From Thermococcus chitonophagus (lineage in GTDB: Archaea > Methanobacteriota_B > Thermococci > Thermococcales > Thermococcaceae): a DNA stretch of 64,000 nt. Numbering within the stretch: the first letter of the stretch is position 1; each line of letters begins with the position of its first letter. The notes below the pieces were generated by a model that was given only the letters and a program-made list of their open reading frames with translations, made no database searches and was not told the origin of the DNA. The DNA is taken from positions 600,978 through 664,977 of the forward strand of contig NZ_CP015193.1 in the NCBI RefSeq assembly GCF_002214605.1, read 5' to 3'. Positions 26,588 through 37,365 of the stretch are shown here, one piece after another. The translations under genes and the position numbers were made by a program.

Positions 26588-27355
26588 ATGAAGGTTAAGG
26601 TTTTCGACCTTAACGGTCAACCCGTTGATGAGATCGAGTTACCTAGGGTGTTCTTCACTCCATTTAGGCCCGACCTTATAAGGAGGGCTGTCATAGCTTC
26701 ATGGACCCACAGAATACAGCCCCAGGGTAGAGATCCAATGGCAGGTAAGAGAAGGGTCACCGAGAACATAGGAAAGGGCCACGGAATGGCGAGGGTTGAG
26801 AGGCTCAAGACACCACCGAGGTATGCTGCATTCGTTCCATTCGCTAGGGGTGGAAGGAGGACCCACCCACCGAAGGTCGAGAAGATAATCTGGGAGGACA
26901 TCAACAAGAAGGAGAGAAGGTTGGCAATAATGAGTGCCATAGCTGCAACCGCTAACTATGACATCGTTAAGGCGAGAGGACACGTTGTTGATAACGTTCC
27001 TCAGCTCCCACTTATAGTGGTTGATGACCTTCAGAAGATCCAGAAGACAAGGGAGACAAGAGAGATATTCAAGAAGCTCGGCATCTGGGACGACATCGAG
27101 AGGGCTAAGGAGAAGAGCGGAGTTAGGGCTGGGAAGGGTAAGATGAGGGGTAGGAGGTACAAGAAGGCTAAGGGCCCACTCATCGTCGTTGGGAAGAATG
27201 AAGGAATAGTCCTTGGAGCAAGAAATCACCCGGGAGTTGATGTTGTTGTCGTTGACAACTTGGGTGTGGAGCACCTGGCCCCTGGAACTCACCCCGGAAG
27301 GTTAACAGTTTGGACCGTTAGTGCTATAGAGAGGCTTAGGGAGATATACGGGTGA
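26588..27355 (+). CDS. rpl4: Ribosomal protein L4 (uL4)
   Basis: A 255-residue archaeal L4 (L1e type) with the exit-tunnel loop region [20 protein letters not shown] and [13 protein letters not shown]. The C-terminal part includes [19 protein letters not shown]. It binds 23S rRNA early and lines the constriction of the exit tunnel. GAGGTGAG precedes the ATG by five bases; gap to rpl3 is 10 bases. Confidence 0.97.
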   Translation: MKVKVFDLNGQPVDEIELPRVFFTPFRPDLIRRAVIASWTHRIQPQGRDPMAGKRRVTENIGKGHGMARVERLKTPPRYAAFVPFARGGRRTHPPKVEKIIWEDINKKERRLAIMSAIAATANYDIVKARGHVVDNVPQLPLIVVDDLQKIQKTRETREIFKKLGIWDDIERAKEKSGVRAGKGKMRGRRYKKAKGPLIVVGKNEGIVLGARNHPGVDVVVVDNLGVEHLAPGTHPGRLTVWTVSAIERLREIYG

Positions 27356-27361
27356 TGAGGT

Positions 27362-27622
27362 ATGGATCCGTACAAGGTTATAATTAGGCCCGTAGTCACG
27401 GAAAAGGCGATTTCACTAATAGAGAAGGAGAACAAGCTCACCTTCATAGTGGACAGAAGGGCTACAAAGCAGGATATCAAAAGAGCCGTTGAGGAGATAT
27501 TCAATGTGAAAGTTGAGAAGGTGAACACCCTTATAACGCCTAAGGGTGAGAAGAAGGCGTATGTTAAGCTCAAGCCCGAGTACAGCGCGAGTGAAGTTGC
27601 CGCAAGGTTAGGATTATTCTGA
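27362..27622 (+). CDS. rpl23: Ribosomal protein L23 (uL23)
   Basis: An 86-residue archaeal L23, starting [20 protein letters not shown], with KANKLTF-like [20 protein letters not shown] and [15 protein letters not shown]. It sits at the tunnel exit and is the docking site for SRP54 and chaperones. It lies six bases after rpl4. Confidence 0.97.
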   Translation: MDPYKVIIRPVVTEKAISLIEKENKLTFIVDRRATKQDIKRAVEEIFNVKVEKVNTLITPKGEKKAYVKLKPEYSASEVAARLGLF

Positions 27623-27633
27623 GGTGGTGAGTT

Positions 27634-28353
27634 ATGGGTAAGAGTCTAATCCAGCAAAGGAGAGGTAAAGGAAGTCCCACTTTCAAGTCACCTTCCCACA
27701 GGTTTAGGGGTGCTGTAAAGTACATCCCCCTGAACTACACCCAGGAGAAAACCCTTAGGGGAGTAGTTGAGGAGATAATGCACGATCCAGGTAGGACTGC
27801 ACCAGTTGCAAGGGTTAAGTTCGAAAATGGAATGGAGAAGCTTATCATTGCCCCTGAAGGGCTGCTCGTTGGTCAGGAGGTATACATTGGGCCGGAGGCT
27901 CCGGTTGCAATCGGCAACACCCTACCACTCTCAAAGATACCTGAGGGAACTTACGTCTACAACATTGAGGGTGTTCCTGGGGACGGAGGAAAGTACGTGA
28001 GAGCTGGAGGGACTTATGCTTTAGTTGTTTCAAGGGAAAAGGACAAGGTTATAGTTCAGCTACCTAGCGGTGAGCTCAAGGCGTTTGATCCAAACTGTAG
28101 GGCAACAATTGGTGTCGTTGCCGGTGGAGGTAGGCTTGAGAAGCCCTTAGTTAAGGCTGGTAAGGCCTACTACAAGTACAAGGCAAGAAACAAGTTCTGG
28201 CCAACGCCAAGAGGTGTTAAGATGAACGCGGTCAACCACCCATTCGGTGGTAAGGAGCACCACCCAGGTAAGCCAACCACGACCTCAAGGAGGGCTCCTC
28301 CAGGAAGGAAGGTTGGTCATATCGCTGCGAGGAGAACTGGTAGGAGGAAGTGA
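27634..28353 (+). CDS. rpl2: Ribosomal protein L2 (uL2)
   Basis: A 239-residue L2 with the universally conserved C-terminal region [19 protein letters not shown] carrying the His needed near the peptidyl transferase centre, and [14 protein letters not shown] in the OB part. It bridges the subunits. GAGGTGGTGAGTT precedes the ATG. Confidence 0.98.
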   Translation: MGKSLIQQRRGKGSPTFKSPSHRFRGAVKYIPLNYTQEKTLRGVVEEIMHDPGRTAPVARVKFENGMEKLIIAPEGLLVGQEVYIGPEAPVAIGNTLPLSKIPEGTYVYNIEGVPGDGGKYVRAGGTYALVVSREKDKVIVQLPSGELKAFDPNCRATIGVVAGGGRLEKPLVKAGKAYYKYKARNKFWPTPRGVKMNAVNHPFGGKEHHPGKPTTTSRRAPPGRKVGHIAARRTGRRK

Positions 28354-28363
28354 GGTGGTGTAA

Positions 28364-28762
28364 ATGGCGAGGAAGGAGTTTAGGTATCGCGGTTATACTC
28401 TCGAACAGTTGTTGAACATGTCCCTTGAGGAGTTAGCTAAGCTACTCCCCGCAAGGCAGAGAAGAAGTCTAAAGAGAGGCCTTACCCCAGAGCAGAAGAA
28501 GCTCCTCAGAAAGATAAGACTTGCTAAGAAGGGCAAGTACAACAAGCCCATAAGGACTCACTGCAGGGACATGATAATCCTTCCAGAAATGGTCGGAATG
28601 ACGATCTACGTCCACAACGGTAAGGAGTTTGTTCCAGTGGAAATTAAGCCGGAGATGATAGGGCACTATCTTGGGGAGTTCGCTCCAACTAGGAAGAGGG
28701 TACAGCACGGAGCACCTGGTATCGGTGCTACGAGGTCATCAATGTTCGTTGCCGTCAAGTGA
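28364..28762 (+). CDS. rps19: Ribosomal protein S19 (uS19)
   Basis: A 132-residue archaeal S19, beginning [20 protein letters not shown]. The rRNA-binding core is seen as [19 protein letters not shown] and the end as [18 protein letters not shown]. It lies in the small-subunit head beside S13. Ten bases after rpl2 with GAGGTGG. Confidence 0.97.
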   Translation: MARKEFRYRGYTLEQLLNMSLEELAKLLPARQRRSLKRGLTPEQKKLLRKIRLAKKGKYNKPIRTHCRDMIILPEMVGMTIYVHNGKEFVPVEIKPEMIGHYLGEFAPTRKRVQHGAPGIGATRSSMFVAVK

Positions 28763-28772
28763 GGTGGTTTAA

Positions 28773-29240
28773 ATGGCAAAGCGCTTTGGCTACTCTTTCC
28801 AAAATTATGATCCCGAGAGAATGGCAAGGGCAAGCGGTAGAGACCTTAGGATATCACCAAAGCTTGCCGTTGAAGTCTGCAGGGAGCTTAGGGGAATGAT
28901 GCTCAATGATGCCCTGAGGTACCTTGATGATGTAATTGCCCTAAAGAGGCCCGTTCCGCTGAGGAGGTATAATGACAGCCAGGGCCACAAGCCAGGAAAG
29001 GGCTTCGGCCCAGGAAGGTACCCAGTTAAGGTTGCCAAGGCAATAAAGAAGATTCTCCTCAACGCGAGGAACAACGCAGAGCAGAAGGGTCTTGACCCTG
29101 ACAAGCTGAGAATAATACACATAGTAGCTCACAAGGGACCCGTACTCAGGGGATGGTATCCGAGGGCTTTTGGAAGGGCCACACCGTTTAACGAGCAGAC
29201 AACTCACATAGAGGTAGTTGTTGAGGAGATTAGGAGGTGA
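28773..29240 (+). CDS. rpl22: Ribosomal protein L22 (uL22)
   Basis: A 155-residue archaeal L22 (eukaryotic L17 type), starting [20 protein letters not shown]. Its beta-hairpin ([20 protein letters not shown]) reaches into the exit tunnel. It overlaps no neighbour but ends five bases before the rps3 ATG. Confidence 0.97.
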   Translation: MAKRFGYSFQNYDPERMARASGRDLRISPKLAVEVCRELRGMMLNDALRYLDDVIALKRPVPLRRYNDSQGHKPGKGFGPGRYPVKVAKAIKKILLNARNNAEQKGLDPDKLRIIHIVAHKGPVLRGWYPRAFGRATPFNEQTTHIEVVVEEIRR

Positions 29241-29244
29241 GCTC

Positions 29245-29877
29245 ATGGCAATTGAGAGGTACTTCATTCGCGAGGCCGTTAAGGAAATGCTCATCGATGA
29301 ATTCCTTGAGAAGGAACTCAGAAGGGCAGGTTACGGAGGGCTTGACATTAAGAAGACCCCCCTTGGAACCAAGGTGATAATATTCGCTGCAAACCCTGGT
29401 TACGTCATTGGAAGGGGTGGAAGGAGAATAAGGCAGCTCACTAGGATACTTGAGACTCAGTTTGGCCTCGAGAACCCGCAAATAGAGGTCGAGGAGATCA
29501 AGAATCCATACCTCAACGCTAAGGTTCAGGCAGTAAGGCTTGCTCAGGCCCTTGAGAGGGGTATCCACTTCAGGAGAGCCGCTTACGCTGCTATGAGAGC
29601 TATAATGAACAATGGAGCTAGGGGAGTTGAGATAAGACTTAGTGGAAAGCTTACTGGTGAGAGAGCTAAGAGCGTTAGATTCTACCAGGGCTACCTCGCA
29701 AAGGTTGGAAACCCAGCTGAAACTCTCGTAAGCAAGGGCTATGCACAGGCCTTACTTAAGCTCGGTGTAATTGGTGTTAAGGTCGCAATAATGCCTCCAG
29801 ATGCTAGGCTTCCGGATGAAATTGAGATCCTCGAGAAGCCTGTAGAGGAGGAGGTGACCGAAAGTGAAGCCCAGTGA
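29245..29877 (+). CDS. rps3: Ribosomal protein S3 (uS3)
   Basis: A 210-residue S3 with KH domain ([20 protein letters not shown], the GxxG loop as GRGG) and the C-terminal S3 domain ([20 protein letters not shown]). It lies at the mRNA entry site. The ATG at 29245 has GGAGGTGAG upstream; an in-frame start at 29218 lies within rpl22. Its end overlaps rpl29 by 14 bases. Confidence 0.97.
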   Translation: MAIERYFIREAVKEMLIDEFLEKELRRAGYGGLDIKKTPLGTKVIIFAANPGYVIGRGGRRIRQLTRILETQFGLENPQIEVEEIKNPYLNAKVQAVRLAQALERGIHFRRAAYAAMRAIMNNGARGVEIRLSGKLTGERAKSVRFYQGYLAKVGNPAETLVSKGYAQALLKLGVIGVKVAIMPPDARLPDEIEILEKPVEEEVTESEAQ

Positions 29878-30070
29878 AATCAGGGAGATGAGCATAGAGG
29901 AGATAGATGCTAAAATTAGAGAGCTGAGGCTCCAGCTCGCTAAGGAGAGGGGAATGCTCACTATGGGTACTTCCCTTGAAAATCCGATGGTTATTAGGAA
30001 TTTGAGAAGGGATATTGCCCGCCTCCTTACCATAAAGAGGGAGAAGCTTAGGGAAATGCGCAAAAAGTGA
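29864..30070 (+). CDS. rpl29: Ribosomal protein L29 (uL29)
   Basis: A 68-residue two-helix protein starting [20 protein letters not shown] from a GTG, next to L23 at the tunnel exit. GAGGAGGTGACC precedes the GTG, which lies within the last codons of rps3, so the two are translationally coupled. Confidence 0.95.
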
Positions 30071-30082
30071 AGGTGGTGTTTG

Positions 30083-30379
30083 GTGCCGAGGATAGTAAAC
30101 CCACTGGATGAGATGCTCTTTAAGGAGGTCCTTAAGGAGCAGCAGAGAATTCGAGTTTACACGGAGAGAGCAAGGTACGGAAAAATCAAGACCATCATAG
30201 AGGGCATAGATGAGAAGGAGTTTGACCTTGAGGAGATCGCAAAGAAGCTGAAGGCGAAGCTGGCATGCGGAGGAACGGCAAAGAACGGAAGGATAGAGCT
30301 TCAGGGGGATCACAGGGACCGTATCAAGAAATTATTGGCAGAACTTGGATTTTCCGAGGATCTCATAGAGGTCGAGTAA
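30083..30379 (+). CDS. Translation initiation factor aIF1 (SUI1)
   Basis: A 98-residue SUI1-domain factor that binds the small subunit near the P site and enforces start-codon choice. Core motifs: [40 protein letters not shown] and [18 protein letters not shown]. The GTG at 30083 is preferred over the TTG at 30080 given AAGGTGGTG upstream. Its last 115 bases also encode the N-terminus of the RNase P protein in another frame. Confidence 0.95.
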   Translation: MPRIVNPLDEMLFKEVLKEQQRIRVYTERARYGKIKTIIEGIDEKEFDLEEIAKKLKAKLACGGTAKNGRIELQGDHRDRIKKLLAELGFSEDLIEVE

Positions 30380-30645
30380 ACAGAAAGAACATAATCTGGC
30401 ACGAGCTCATAGGCCTCAGGGTTAGGGTAGTGGGCTCTACGCATCCTGGGTTCGTGGGGATTGAAGGTTACGTCGTCGATGAGACAAGGAACACCCTCGT
30501 GATAGTGGGGGAGAAAGTTTGGAGAGTTCCCAAGGATATTTGCATCTTTGAATTTGAGACTGAAGATGGGACAAAAATTAAAATACCTGGGGAAAGATTG
30601 GTGGGCAGACCTGAGATGAGATTAAAGAAGAGGTGGAGAAAATGA
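30265..30645 (+). CDS. rnp1: RNase P protein component 1 (Rpp29/Pop4)
   Basis: A 126-residue archaeal Rpp29, a protein subunit of RNase P that matures the 5' ends of tRNA. The conserved Sm-like core starts at [20 protein letters not shown] and includes [19 protein letters not shown] and [18 protein letters not shown]. The N-terminal 38 residues (with [11 protein letters not shown]) overlap the aIF1 gene out of frame. This long N-terminus is a Pyrococcus feature I recall from the known protein, so the ATG at 30265 is kept. Its stop overlaps the rps17 start. Confidence 0.93.
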   Translation: MRRNGKERKDRASGGSQGPYQEIIGRTWIFRGSHRGRVNRKNIIWHELIGLRVRVVGSTHPGFVGIEGYVVDETRNTLVIVGEKVWRVPKDICIFEFETEDGTKIKIPGERLVGRPEMRLKKRWRK

Positions 30646-30983
30646 TGAGAGACATAGGCTTGAGGGTTCAACCTCCCGCTGAGAAGTGTGACGATCCCAA
30701 GTGTCCCTGGCATGGACACCTCAAGATCCACGGTAGAGTATTCGAGGGCATCGTGGTTAGTGACAAGCCAAGGAAAACCGTCACCGTTGAGAGACAGTAC
30801 TACCACTACCTGAAAAAGTACGAGAGATATGAGCTAAGGAGAAGCAGAATTCACGCTCACAACCCACCGTGCATCAACGCAAAGGTTGGGGATAGAGTAT
30901 TGATTGCTGAGACGAGGCCCCTAAGCAAGACGAAGCACTTCGTAGTCGTGGCAGTTCTCGAGAGGGCGGAGAAGAGGAGGTGA
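30642..30983 (+). CDS. rps17: Ribosomal protein S17 (uS17)
   Basis: A 113-residue archaeal S17 (eukaryotic S11 type) with an N-terminal extension containing [20 protein letters not shown] and the OB core [20 protein letters not shown]. The ATG at 30642 is in ATGATGA, overlapping the rnp1 stop; a second ATG at 30645 is equally possible. Cys and His in the extension could bind metal but this is not a known site. Confidence 0.96.
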   Translation: MMRDIGLRVQPPAEKCDDPKCPWHGHLKIHGRVFEGIVVSDKPRKTVTVERQYYHYLKKYERYELRRSRIHAHNPPCINAKVGDRVLIAETRPLSKTKHFVVVAVLERAEKRR

Positions 30984-30988
30984 CGTAG

Positions 30989-31414
30989 ATGGCAAAGAAG
31001 GGTGCTGGTGCAACTAGAGGTGTGAGCCCCGTCAGACCAACTAGGGCCCTTCCAATTGGCGCTTACCTTACGGTTGCTGACAACAGTGGTGCTAAGGTTA
31101 TCCAGATAATTGGTGTCGTTGAGTACCACGGAACTAGGAGGAGGCTTGCCTCAGCTGGAGTCGGTGACATGGTTGTTGCAACGGTGAAGAAGGGAAGGCC
31201 CGACATGAGGCACCAGGTAGTTAGGGCCGTGATAATTAGGCAGAGAAAGGAGTATAGAAGGCTTGACGGCATGAGGGTCAAGTTCGAGGACAACGCCGCT
31301 GTAATTGTAACCCCCGAAGGGGTTCCAAGGGGAACCGAGATTAGAGGTCCAGTAGCTAGGGAAGCTGCCGAGAGATGGGTTAGAATTGGTAGCATTGCGA
31401 GCATAATTGTGTGA
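30989..31414 (+). CDS. rpl14: Ribosomal protein L14 (uL14)
   Basis: A 141-residue L14 with the core signature [15 protein letters not shown] and [20 protein letters not shown]. It sits at the subunit interface near the GTPase factor site, where aIF6 binds. Starts five bases after rps17. Confidence 0.97.
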   Translation: MAKKGAGATRGVSPVRPTRALPIGAYLTVADNSGAKVIQIIGVVEYHGTRRRLASAGVGDMVVATVKKGRPDMRHQVVRAVIIRQRKEYRRLDGMRVKFEDNAAVIVTPEGVPRGTEIRGPVAREAAERWVRIGSIASIIV

Positions 31415-31421
31415 GGTGAGC

Positions 31422-31790
31422 ATGATGAGGTTAAATTCAAAGCAACCCAGGAAGCAGAGGAAGTTTCTATATAACGCTCCTCTCCATCTTAGGCAGAAGA
31501 TAATGTCTGCCCTCCTTAGCAGGGAGCTTAGAGAGAAGTACAAGGTTAGGAATCTCCCTGTTAGGGTGGGCGATAAGGTCAGGATAATGAGAGGGGACTT
31601 CAAGGGACACGAGGGGAAGGTTGTTGAAGTCGATCTAAAGAGGTACAGGATCTACGTTGAGGGTGCAACCCTAAGGAAGACTAACGGAACCGAGGTATTC
31701 TACCCAATTCACCCCTCGAACGTTATGATTATCGAGCTCAATCTTGACGATGAGAAGAGGAAGAAAATAATTGAGAGGAGGGCTGGATAA
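31422..31790 (+). CDS. rpl24: Ribosomal protein L24 (uL24)
   Basis: A 122-residue archaeal L24 (L26e type) starting [20 protein letters not shown]. It carries a KOW motif in [28 protein letters not shown] lies just before the ATGATG pair at 31422/31425; either could be used. Its stop overlaps the rps4e ATG by one base. Confidence 0.96.
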   Translation: MMRLNSKQPRKQRKFLYNAPLHLRQKIMSALLSRELREKYKVRNLPVRVGDKVRIMRGDFKGHEGKVVEVDLKRYRIYVEGATLRKTNGTEVFYPIHPSNVMIIELNLDDEKRKKIIERRAG

Positions 31791-32521
31791 TGGCGAGAAA
31801 AGGACCTAAGAGGCACCTTAAGAGACTTGCTGCTCCTCCATCATGGTATATAGAGAGGAAAGCCTACAAGTGGGCAGTTAGACCAAGGCCAGGACCACAC
31901 AACATGAGGACTTCAATTCCACTGTTGTACATAGTTAGGGACTACCTTGGTTATGCTAAGACCGCGAGAGAGGCCAGGAAGATACTCAACGAGGGCAAGT
32001 TCCTTGTTGATGGTAGGGTCAGGAAGGACTACAAGTTTCCAGTTGGAATTATGGATGTAGTCTCAATCCCAGAGACCGGTGAGCACTACAGGGTTCTTCC
32101 AAACAGGATTGGAAAGCTAATTCTCCACCCAATAAGCGAGGAAGAGGCAAACATCAAGCCACTGAGAATTAGGAACAAGAGGATGGTTAAGGGGGCTAAG
32201 GTACAGCTGAACTTCCACGATGGAACCAACCATCTCATTCCGCTCAGCGAGAAGGACAATTACTTCACCTCATACACGGTCCTCATGAAAGTTCCGGAGA
32301 GGGAAATCGTTGAAGTCCTCCCATTCGAAAAGGGTGCCTATGTCTTCGTTACCCAGGGTAAGAACGTCGCAAGGAAGGGTAAGATAGTCGACATAAAGAG
32401 GTTCCCAATGGGCTGGCCAGATGTAGTTACGATTGAAGATGAAGAGGGAGAGCTCTTCGACACCCTAAAGGAGTACGCATTCGTCGTTGGCAGGGACAAG
32501 CCGAAGATCTCCCTTCCGTGA
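31790..32521 (+). CDS. rps4e: Ribosomal protein S4e (eS4)
   Basis: A 243-residue S4e with N-terminal S4-type RNA-binding domain ([20 protein letters not shown]), central domain and C-terminal KOW ([19 protein letters not shown]). Shared by archaea and eukaryotes only. The ATG overlaps the last base of the rpl24 stop. Confidence 0.97.
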   Translation: MARKGPKRHLKRLAAPPSWYIERKAYKWAVRPRPGPHNMRTSIPLLYIVRDYLGYAKTAREARKILNEGKFLVDGRVRKDYKFPVGIMDVVSIPETGEHYRVLPNRIGKLILHPISEEEANIKPLRIRNKRMVKGAKVQLNFHDGTNHLIPLSEKDNYFTSYTVLMKVPEREIVEVLPFEKGAYVFVTQGKNVARKGKIVDIKRFPMGWPDVVTIEDEEGELFDTLKEYAFVVGRDKPKISLP

Positions 32522-32531
32522 GGTGGTATAA

Positions 32532-33092
32532 ATGGCAATCACTATTCCAAACAGGGAAGAGATACTTGCCGATTGGGAAGCTCACCCAATGAGGAGGCCA
32601 AAGATTGCGAAAGTCACAATTAACATAGGCGTTGGAGAGAGCGGTGAGAGGCTTACAAAGGCCGAGAAGATGCTTGAGCAATTGGTTGGTCAGAAGCCAA
32701 TAAGGAGGAAGGCCAAGAAGACAAACAGGGACTTCGGAATTAGAAGGGGAGAACCAATCGCCGTCAAAGTAACCCTGAGAGGCCCAAAGGCCTATGAGAT
32801 GCTCAAGAGGCTCCTTGCGGCCGTTGACAACAAGCTTAAAGCTTCAAGCTTTGATGAGCACGGTAACGTCTGCTTTGGTATAGAGGAGCACATCAACATC
32901 CCTGGGGTTGAGTACGATCCTGAGATCGGTATCTTCGGTATGGACGTTTGCGTTACCCTAGAGAGGCCCGGCTTTAGGGTCGCAAGGAGGAAGAGGAAGA
33001 GGGCTAAGATACCCACAAGGCACAAGCTCACGAAGGAAGAGGGTATGGTTTACATGATGGAAGAGTTTGGAGTTGAGATTGTGGAGGGATGA
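32532..33092 (+). CDS. rpl5: Ribosomal protein L5 (uL5)
   Basis: A 186-residue L5 that binds 5S rRNA and contacts the P-site tRNA. Core segments: [28 protein letters not shown]-type [20 protein letters not shown], and [27 protein letters not shown] precedes the ATG by six bases. Confidence 0.97.
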   Translation: MAITIPNREEILADWEAHPMRRPKIAKVTINIGVGESGERLTKAEKMLEQLVGQKPIRRKAKKTNRDFGIRRGEPIAVKVTLRGPKAYEMLKRLLAAVDNKLKASSFDEHGNVCFGIEEHINIPGVEYDPEIGIFGMDVCVTLERPGFRVARRKRKRAKIPTRHKLTKEEGMVYMMEEFGVEIVEG

Positions 33093-33095
33093 TGC

Positions 33096-33266
33096 ATGGC
33101 GAAGGCTGACTATAATAAGAGGAAGCCGAGAAAGTTTGGAAAGGGAGCGAGAAGATGTATTAGGTGTGGCCAGTACGGCCCGATAATTAGGATTCATGGT
33201 TTAATGCTCTGTAGGCACTGCTTTAGAGAGGTAGCTCCAAAGCTTGGCTTCAGGAAGTATGAGTGA
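33096..33266 (+). CDS. rps14: Ribosomal protein S14 (uS14), zinc-binding type
   Basis: A 56-residue gene, short enough to be missed by length filters. It begins [20 protein letters not shown] and has a C-x2-C...C-x2-C zinc ribbon: [20 protein letters not shown] followed by [13 protein letters not shown]. It lies in the small-subunit head. The ATG at 33096 follows the rpl5 stop by three bases, with GGAGGG upstream; rps8 begins 11 bases after its TGA. Confidence 0.97.
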
Positions 33267-33277
33267 GGTGAGAAAAG

Positions 33278-33670
33278 ATGACGCTACTTGACCCCTTGGC
33301 AAACGCTCTCTCTCATATAACCAACAGCGAGAGGGTCGGAAAGAGAGAGGTCTACATAAAGCCAGCCTCAAAGCTTATCGGCGAGGTACTTAGGGTCATG
33401 CAGAAGTACGGCTACATTGGCGAGTTCGAGTTCATTGACGATGGAAGGGCTGGAGTTTACAGGGTTCAGCTCCTTGGCAGGATAAACAAGGCTGGTGCAA
33501 TAAAGCCAAGGTTTCCAGTGAAGGTTTCGGAGTTCGAGAAGTGGGAGAAGAGATTCCTTCCAGCATTCGAGTTTGGAATACTCATCGTTTCCACATCCCA
33601 AGGAGTTATGAGCCACAAAGAGGCTATAGAGAAGGGAATTGGCGGGAGATTGATAGCTTACGTCTACTGA
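33278..33670 (+). CDS. rps8: Ribosomal protein S8 (uS8)
   Basis: A 130-residue S8 starting [20 protein letters not shown] and ending in the typical [20 protein letters not shown]. It binds the central domain of 16S rRNA; bacterial S8 is the operon's feedback repressor, but I see nothing here to test this. Confidence 0.97.
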
Positions 33671-33680
33671 GGTGAGAGGA

Positions 33681-34235
33681 ATGCCAGTCGATGCATGGGT
33701 TAGGGAAGAGGTTGAAATACCAGAGGGTGTCGAGGTCACGGTTCAAGATAACGTTGTAAAGGTTAAAGGACCCAAGGGAGAGCTTGAGAGGAAGTTCTTC
33801 TGGCCAGGGGTGCAGATATTCACCGAGGACGGTAAGGTGGTAATCTACAAAGACTTCCCAAGGAGAAAGGATATAGCCATAGTGAGAACGTTCAAGGCTC
33901 ACATAAACAACATGATCAAGGGTGTCACAGAGGGCTTCACGTACAAGCTTAAGGTAGTTTACAGCCACTTCCCGATCACCGTCAAGGTTCAGGGTGACGA
34001 AGTTATAATCGAGAACTTCCTCGGTGAGAAGGCTCCCAGGAAGGCTAAGATACTTCCTGGGGTCACTGTTAAGGTTAAGGGTCAGGAGATCATCGTCGAG
34101 GGCATTGACAAAGAAGCAGTTGGTCAGACCGCGGCAAACATTGAGCAGGCGACTAGGATTACCAAGTGGGATAGGAGAGTATTCCAGGACGGTATATACA
34201 TCGTTGAGAAGGCTGGAAAGCCCATAACATTCTGA
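33681..34235 (+). CDS. rpl6: Ribosomal protein L6 (uL6)
   Basis: A 184-residue archaeal L6 starting [20 protein letters not shown], with two L6 repeats ([14 protein letters not shown] and [20 protein letters not shown]). It lies near the sarcin-ricin loop. The ATG at 33681 is preferred over an in-frame GTG at 33672, which is part of the ribosome site. Confidence 0.97.
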   Translation: MPVDAWVREEVEIPEGVEVTVQDNVVKVKGPKGELERKFFWPGVQIFTEDGKVVIYKDFPRRKDIAIVRTFKAHINNMIKGVTEGFTYKLKVVYSHFPITVKVQGDEVIIENFLGEKAPRKAKILPGVTVKVKGQEIIVEGIDKEAVGQTAANIEQATRITKWDRRVFQDGIYIVEKAGKPITF

Positions 34236-34246
34236 GGTGAGAATAA

Positions 34247-34639
34247 ATGGACGAGAAGGAGTTTAAGAGGCTCCTCCGTGTGAGGGCGAGGCTCAAGAGG
34301 AAGAAGCCCAAGTTCCTCAGGCAGGAGTGGTGGAGGTACCCCAAGTTCAAGAACGATCCCAAGTGGAGGAGGCCCAAGGGCATAGACAGCAAGATGAGGC
34401 TCAAGCTCAAGGGCAAGCCAAGATCACCAAGCATTGGATGGAGCTCCCCAAGGCTCGTTAGGGGACTGCACCCAAGTGGCTACGAGGAAGTCCTCGTCCA
34501 CAACGTTAAGGAACTCGAAAAGCTTGATCCAAAGAGGCAGGCTGCAAGGATAGCCCACACCGTTGGAAGGAAGAAGAGGATTGAGATACTTAAGAGGGCC
34601 GAGGAGCTTGGAATTAAGGTGCTAAACCCAAGATTGTGA
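34247..34639 (+). CDS. rpl32e: Ribosomal protein L32e (eL32)
   Basis: A 130-residue archaeal/eukaryotic protein. Conserved segments: [40 protein letters not shown], and [33 protein letters not shown] precedes the ATG. Confidence 0.97.
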   Translation: MDEKEFKRLLRVRARLKRKKPKFLRQEWWRYPKFKNDPKWRRPKGIDSKMRLKLKGKPRSPSIGWSSPRLVRGLHPSGYEEVLVHNVKELEKLDPKRQAARIAHTVGRKKRIEILKRAEELGIKVLNPRL

Positions 34640-34648
34640 GGTGGTAAC

Positions 34649-35101
34649 ATGAACACCCTCAAGATGCAGAGGAGAATTGCGGCTGAGCTGTTAAAATGTG
34701 GCGAGAACAGGATATGGATTGATCCCGAGAGAGTTGATGATGTAGCCTCAGCTATAACTAGGGAAGACATAAGGAGGCTCATTAAGGAGGGAGTAATTAG
34801 GAAGAAGCCCGTCAAAGGGCAGAGCAGATACAGGGCAAGAATAAGGCATGAGCAGAAGAAGAAAGGAAGGCACAGGGGCCCAGGAAGCAGGAAGGGTAAG
34901 AAGACGGCAAGGATGGGTAAGAAGGAGCTCTGGATCAAGACTATAAGGGCCCTCAGAAAGGAGCTCAGGACGCTCAAGGAGCAGAAGAAGATAGACAGGA
35001 AGACTTACAGGATGCTCTACATCAGGGCCAAGGGTGGACAGTTCAAGAGCAAGCACCAGTTGTACCTGTTCCTTGAAGAGCGCGGTCTTTTGAAGAAGTG
35101 A
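34649..35101 (+). CDS. rpl19e: Ribosomal protein L19e (eL19)
   Basis: A 150-residue, very basic helical protein ([40 protein letters not shown]) that makes intersubunit bridges in archaea and eukaryotes. Starts 10 bases after rpl32e with GAGGTGG. Confidence 0.97.
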   Translation: MNTLKMQRRIAAELLKCGENRIWIDPERVDDVASAITREDIRRLIKEGVIRKKPVKGQSRYRARIRHEQKKKGRHRGPGSRKGKKTARMGKKELWIKTIRALRKELRTLKEQKKIDRKTYRMLYIRAKGGQFKSKHQLYLFLEERGLLKK

Positions 35102-35111
35102 GGTGAGAGAA

Positions 35112-35723
35112 ATGGCTCACGGTCCTAGGTATAGGGTTCCATTCAGGAGGAGGAGAGAGGGTAAGACAAACTACAGGAAGAGGCTCAAGCTACTTAAATC
35201 TGGAAAGCCAAGGCTCGTCGTTAGGAAGAGTCTCAACCACCACATAGCTCAGATAATAGTTTACGACCCCAAGGGAGATAGAACACTAGTTTCAGCTCAC
35301 ACTAGGGAACTAATAAGGGACTTTGGCTGGAAGGGCCACTGCGGTAATACCCCTTCGGCCTACCTCTTGGGCCTGCTTATAGGTTACAAGGCAAAGAAGG
35401 CCGGAATTGAGGAAGCAATACTTGACATAGGCCTCCACCCACCTATTAGGGGTAGTTCAATATTTGCCGTACTCAAGGGAGCCGTTGATGCTGGTTTAAA
35501 CGTTCCTCACAGCCCAGAAATATTCCCTGAGGACTACAGGATAAGGGGAGAGCACATTGCCAACTATGCTAAGATGCTTAAGGAGCAGGATGAGGAGAGG
35601 TTTAGGAGGCAGTTTGGGGGTTACCTTGAGAAGGGTTTGGATCCTGAGAAGCTCCCCGAGCACTTTGAAGAGGTAAAGGCGAGAATTATTGGGAAGTTTG
35701 AAGGTGAGGGGGCGAGAGAATGA
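35112..35723 (+). CDS. rpl18: Ribosomal protein L18 (uL18)
   Basis: A 203-residue archaeal L18 (eukaryotic L5 type) that binds 5S rRNA with L5. It begins [20 protein letters not shown]; other segments are [20 protein letters not shown] and [20 protein letters not shown]. The ATG at 35112 is chosen over a GTG at 35103 that lies in the ribosome site. Four-base overlap with rps5. Confidence 0.97.
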   Translation: MAHGPRYRVPFRRRREGKTNYRKRLKLLKSGKPRLVVRKSLNHHIAQIIVYDPKGDRTLVSAHTRELIRDFGWKGHCGNTPSAYLLGLLIGYKAKKAGIEEAILDIGLHPPIRGSSIFAVLKGAVDAGLNVPHSPEIFPEDYRIRGEHIANYAKMLKEQDEERFRRQFGGYLEKGLDPEKLPEHFEEVKARIIGKFEGEGARE

Positions 35724-36430
35724 GCCAGGAGTGGAAGGAGTACGCAAAGAGGGTTTTGGATGAGTGGGAGCCAAAGACCAAGCTTGGAATGCTCGTTAAA
35801 GAGGGTCAGATAACTGACATTCATGAGATATTCAGAAAGGGTTACCAGATAAAGGAGCCCGAGATAATTGATGTGCTACTTCCAGAGGTAAACGCAAGGG
35901 AGAACCAGGAGATACTCGACATAGCTCTAACGGTTAGAATGACCGACAGCGGTAGGAGGGTCAGGTTCAGGGTTCTTGCTGCAGTAGGAAACAGGGACGG
36001 TTACGTTGGCCTTGGAATTGGTCACGGTAGGGAAGTTGGAATTGCAATAAGGAAGGCTATAAACTACGCAAAGCTCAACATAATTGAGATCAAGAGGGGC
36101 TGTGGCTCTTGGGAGTGCAGGTGCAGGAGGCCCCACTCGGTGCCATTTACCGTTGAGGGTAAGGAAGGTAGCGTTAGGGTTAAGCTCATCCCAGGACCAA
36201 GAGGTCTCGGTCTCGTCATAGGTGACGTCGGTAAGAAGATCCTGAGGCTCGCAGGCATTCAAGACGTGTGGTCCCAGACCCTTGGTGAGACCAGAACGAC
36301 AGTCAACTTCGCTAAGGCGGTATTCAATGCCCTTTACAACACGAACAGGGTCGTCATAACCCCTGAGATGATAGAGAGGTACGGAATAGTCGTTGGAAGG
36401 GCAATGCCCGCAAGCTTTACCCTGGAGTGA
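35720..36430 (+). CDS. rps5: Ribosomal protein S5 (uS5)
   Basis: A 236-residue archaeal S5 (eukaryotic S2 type) with the N-terminal double-stranded-RNA-like domain ([40 protein letters not shown]) and C-terminal [10 protein letters not shown]-type [20 protein letters not shown]. Lies at the mRNA entry. [16 protein letters not shown] is a Cys-containing insert common to archaea. Confidence 0.97.
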   Translation: MSQEWKEYAKRVLDEWEPKTKLGMLVKEGQITDIHEIFRKGYQIKEPEIIDVLLPEVNARENQEILDIALTVRMTDSGRRVRFRVLAAVGNRDGYVGLGIGHGREVGIAIRKAINYAKLNIIEIKRGCGSWECRCRRPHSVPFTVEGKEGSVRVKLIPGPRGLGLVIGDVGKKILRLAGIQDVWSQTLGETRTTVNFAKAVFNALYNTNRVVITPEMIERYGIVVGRAMPASFTLE

Positions 36431-36441
36431 GGTGAGCAGGG

Positions 36442-36909
36442 ATGGCAAAGCTCGCAGTAATAAGGATCAGGGGTAGGGTTAACGTTAAGAGGCCAGTTAG
36501 GGATACCCTCGCAATGCTTCGCCTTCACAGGGTTAACCACTGTGTCATCGTCGATGACACTCCAAGCTATCTAGGCATGCTACAGAAGGCCAAGGACTAC
36601 ATCACGTGGGGCGAGATAAATGCTGAAACCCTTGCAAAGCTGATCAGAAAGAGGGGCAGGCTAATTGGAAACAAGCCGGTAACAGATGAATACGTCAAGG
36701 AGAAGCTTGGTATGACGATAGAGGAGTTTGCACAGAAGGTTGTAAATGGTGAGATGAGCCTCAAGGATCTCCCTAACCTTAAGCCAGTCTTCAGACTGCA
36801 CCCGCCAAGAGGCGGCTTCAGGGGAAGCAAGAAGCGCTCCTTTAAGGAAGGAGGGGCCCTTGGCTACAGAGGCGAGAAGATAAACGACCTCATTGAGAGA
36901 ATGCTCTGA
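36442..36909 (+). CDS. rpl30: Ribosomal protein L30 (uL30)
   Basis: A 155-residue archaeal L30 (eukaryotic L7 type), beginning with the L30 core [20 protein letters not shown] and [20 protein letters not shown]; the C-terminal half is the archaeal extension [17 protein letters not shown]. It ends 10 bases before the rpl15 ATG. Confidence 0.97.
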   Translation: MAKLAVIRIRGRVNVKRPVRDTLAMLRLHRVNHCVIVDDTPSYLGMLQKAKDYITWGEINAETLAKLIRKRGRLIGNKPVTDEYVKEKLGMTIEEFAQKVVNGEMSLKDLPNLKPVFRLHPPRGGFRGSKKRSFKEGGALGYRGEKINDLIERML

Positions 36910-36919
36910 GGTGGGTGAG

Positions 36920-37363
36920 ATGATTAGGAGGAGAAAGAAGGTTAGGAAGCTTAGAGGCAGTCACACTCACGGATGGGGATGTAAGAAGAAGCACAGGGGC
37001 GGCGGAAGCAAGGGCGGTAGAGGAATGGCCGGTACTGGTAAGAGAAACAAGAGCAAGTGGACTTGGACGATTAAGTACGCTCCAGACCACCTAGGCAAGA
37101 GGGGCTTTTCAAGACCTCCAGAGGTTCAGAGGGAAGTAAGGATTGTGAACCTCAAGTTCATTGACGAGCACTTGGATGAGCTTATGCAGATGGGCATAGC
37201 CTATGAGGAGGAGGGTAAAATAGTCGTTGATACCACTCAGTTTGCCGATAAAGTCTTGGGTACTGGTAAGCTTACTAGGCCTCTCATTATAAAGGCAAAG
37301 GCCTTCTCCCCCAAGGCTGAGGAGAAAATTAAGGCTGCAGGGGGAGAGGCCGTTCTCGTTTGA
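36920..37363 (+). CDS. rpl15: Ribosomal protein L15 (uL15)
   Basis: A 147-residue archaeal L15 (eukaryotic L27a type). It begins [20 protein letters not shown] and has the Gly-rich [20 protein letters not shown] arm. The ATG at 36920 has GAGGTGGGTGAG upstream; earlier in-frame starts lie within rpl30. It ends the ribosomal part of the operon. Confidence 0.97.
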   Translation: MIRRRKKVRKLRGSHTHGWGCKKKHRGGGSKGGRGMAGTGKRNKSKWTWTIKYAPDHLGKRGFSRPPEVQREVRIVNLKFIDEHLDELMQMGIAYEEEGKIVVDTTQFADKVLGTGKLTRPLIIKAKAFSPKAEEKIKAAGGEAVLV

Positions 37364-37365
37364 AT

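Noticed and set aside
25885-36900. Many antisense frames within ribosomal genes
   Set aside because: Low-complexity shadow frames with no motifs, starts or spacing; the sense genes are certain.
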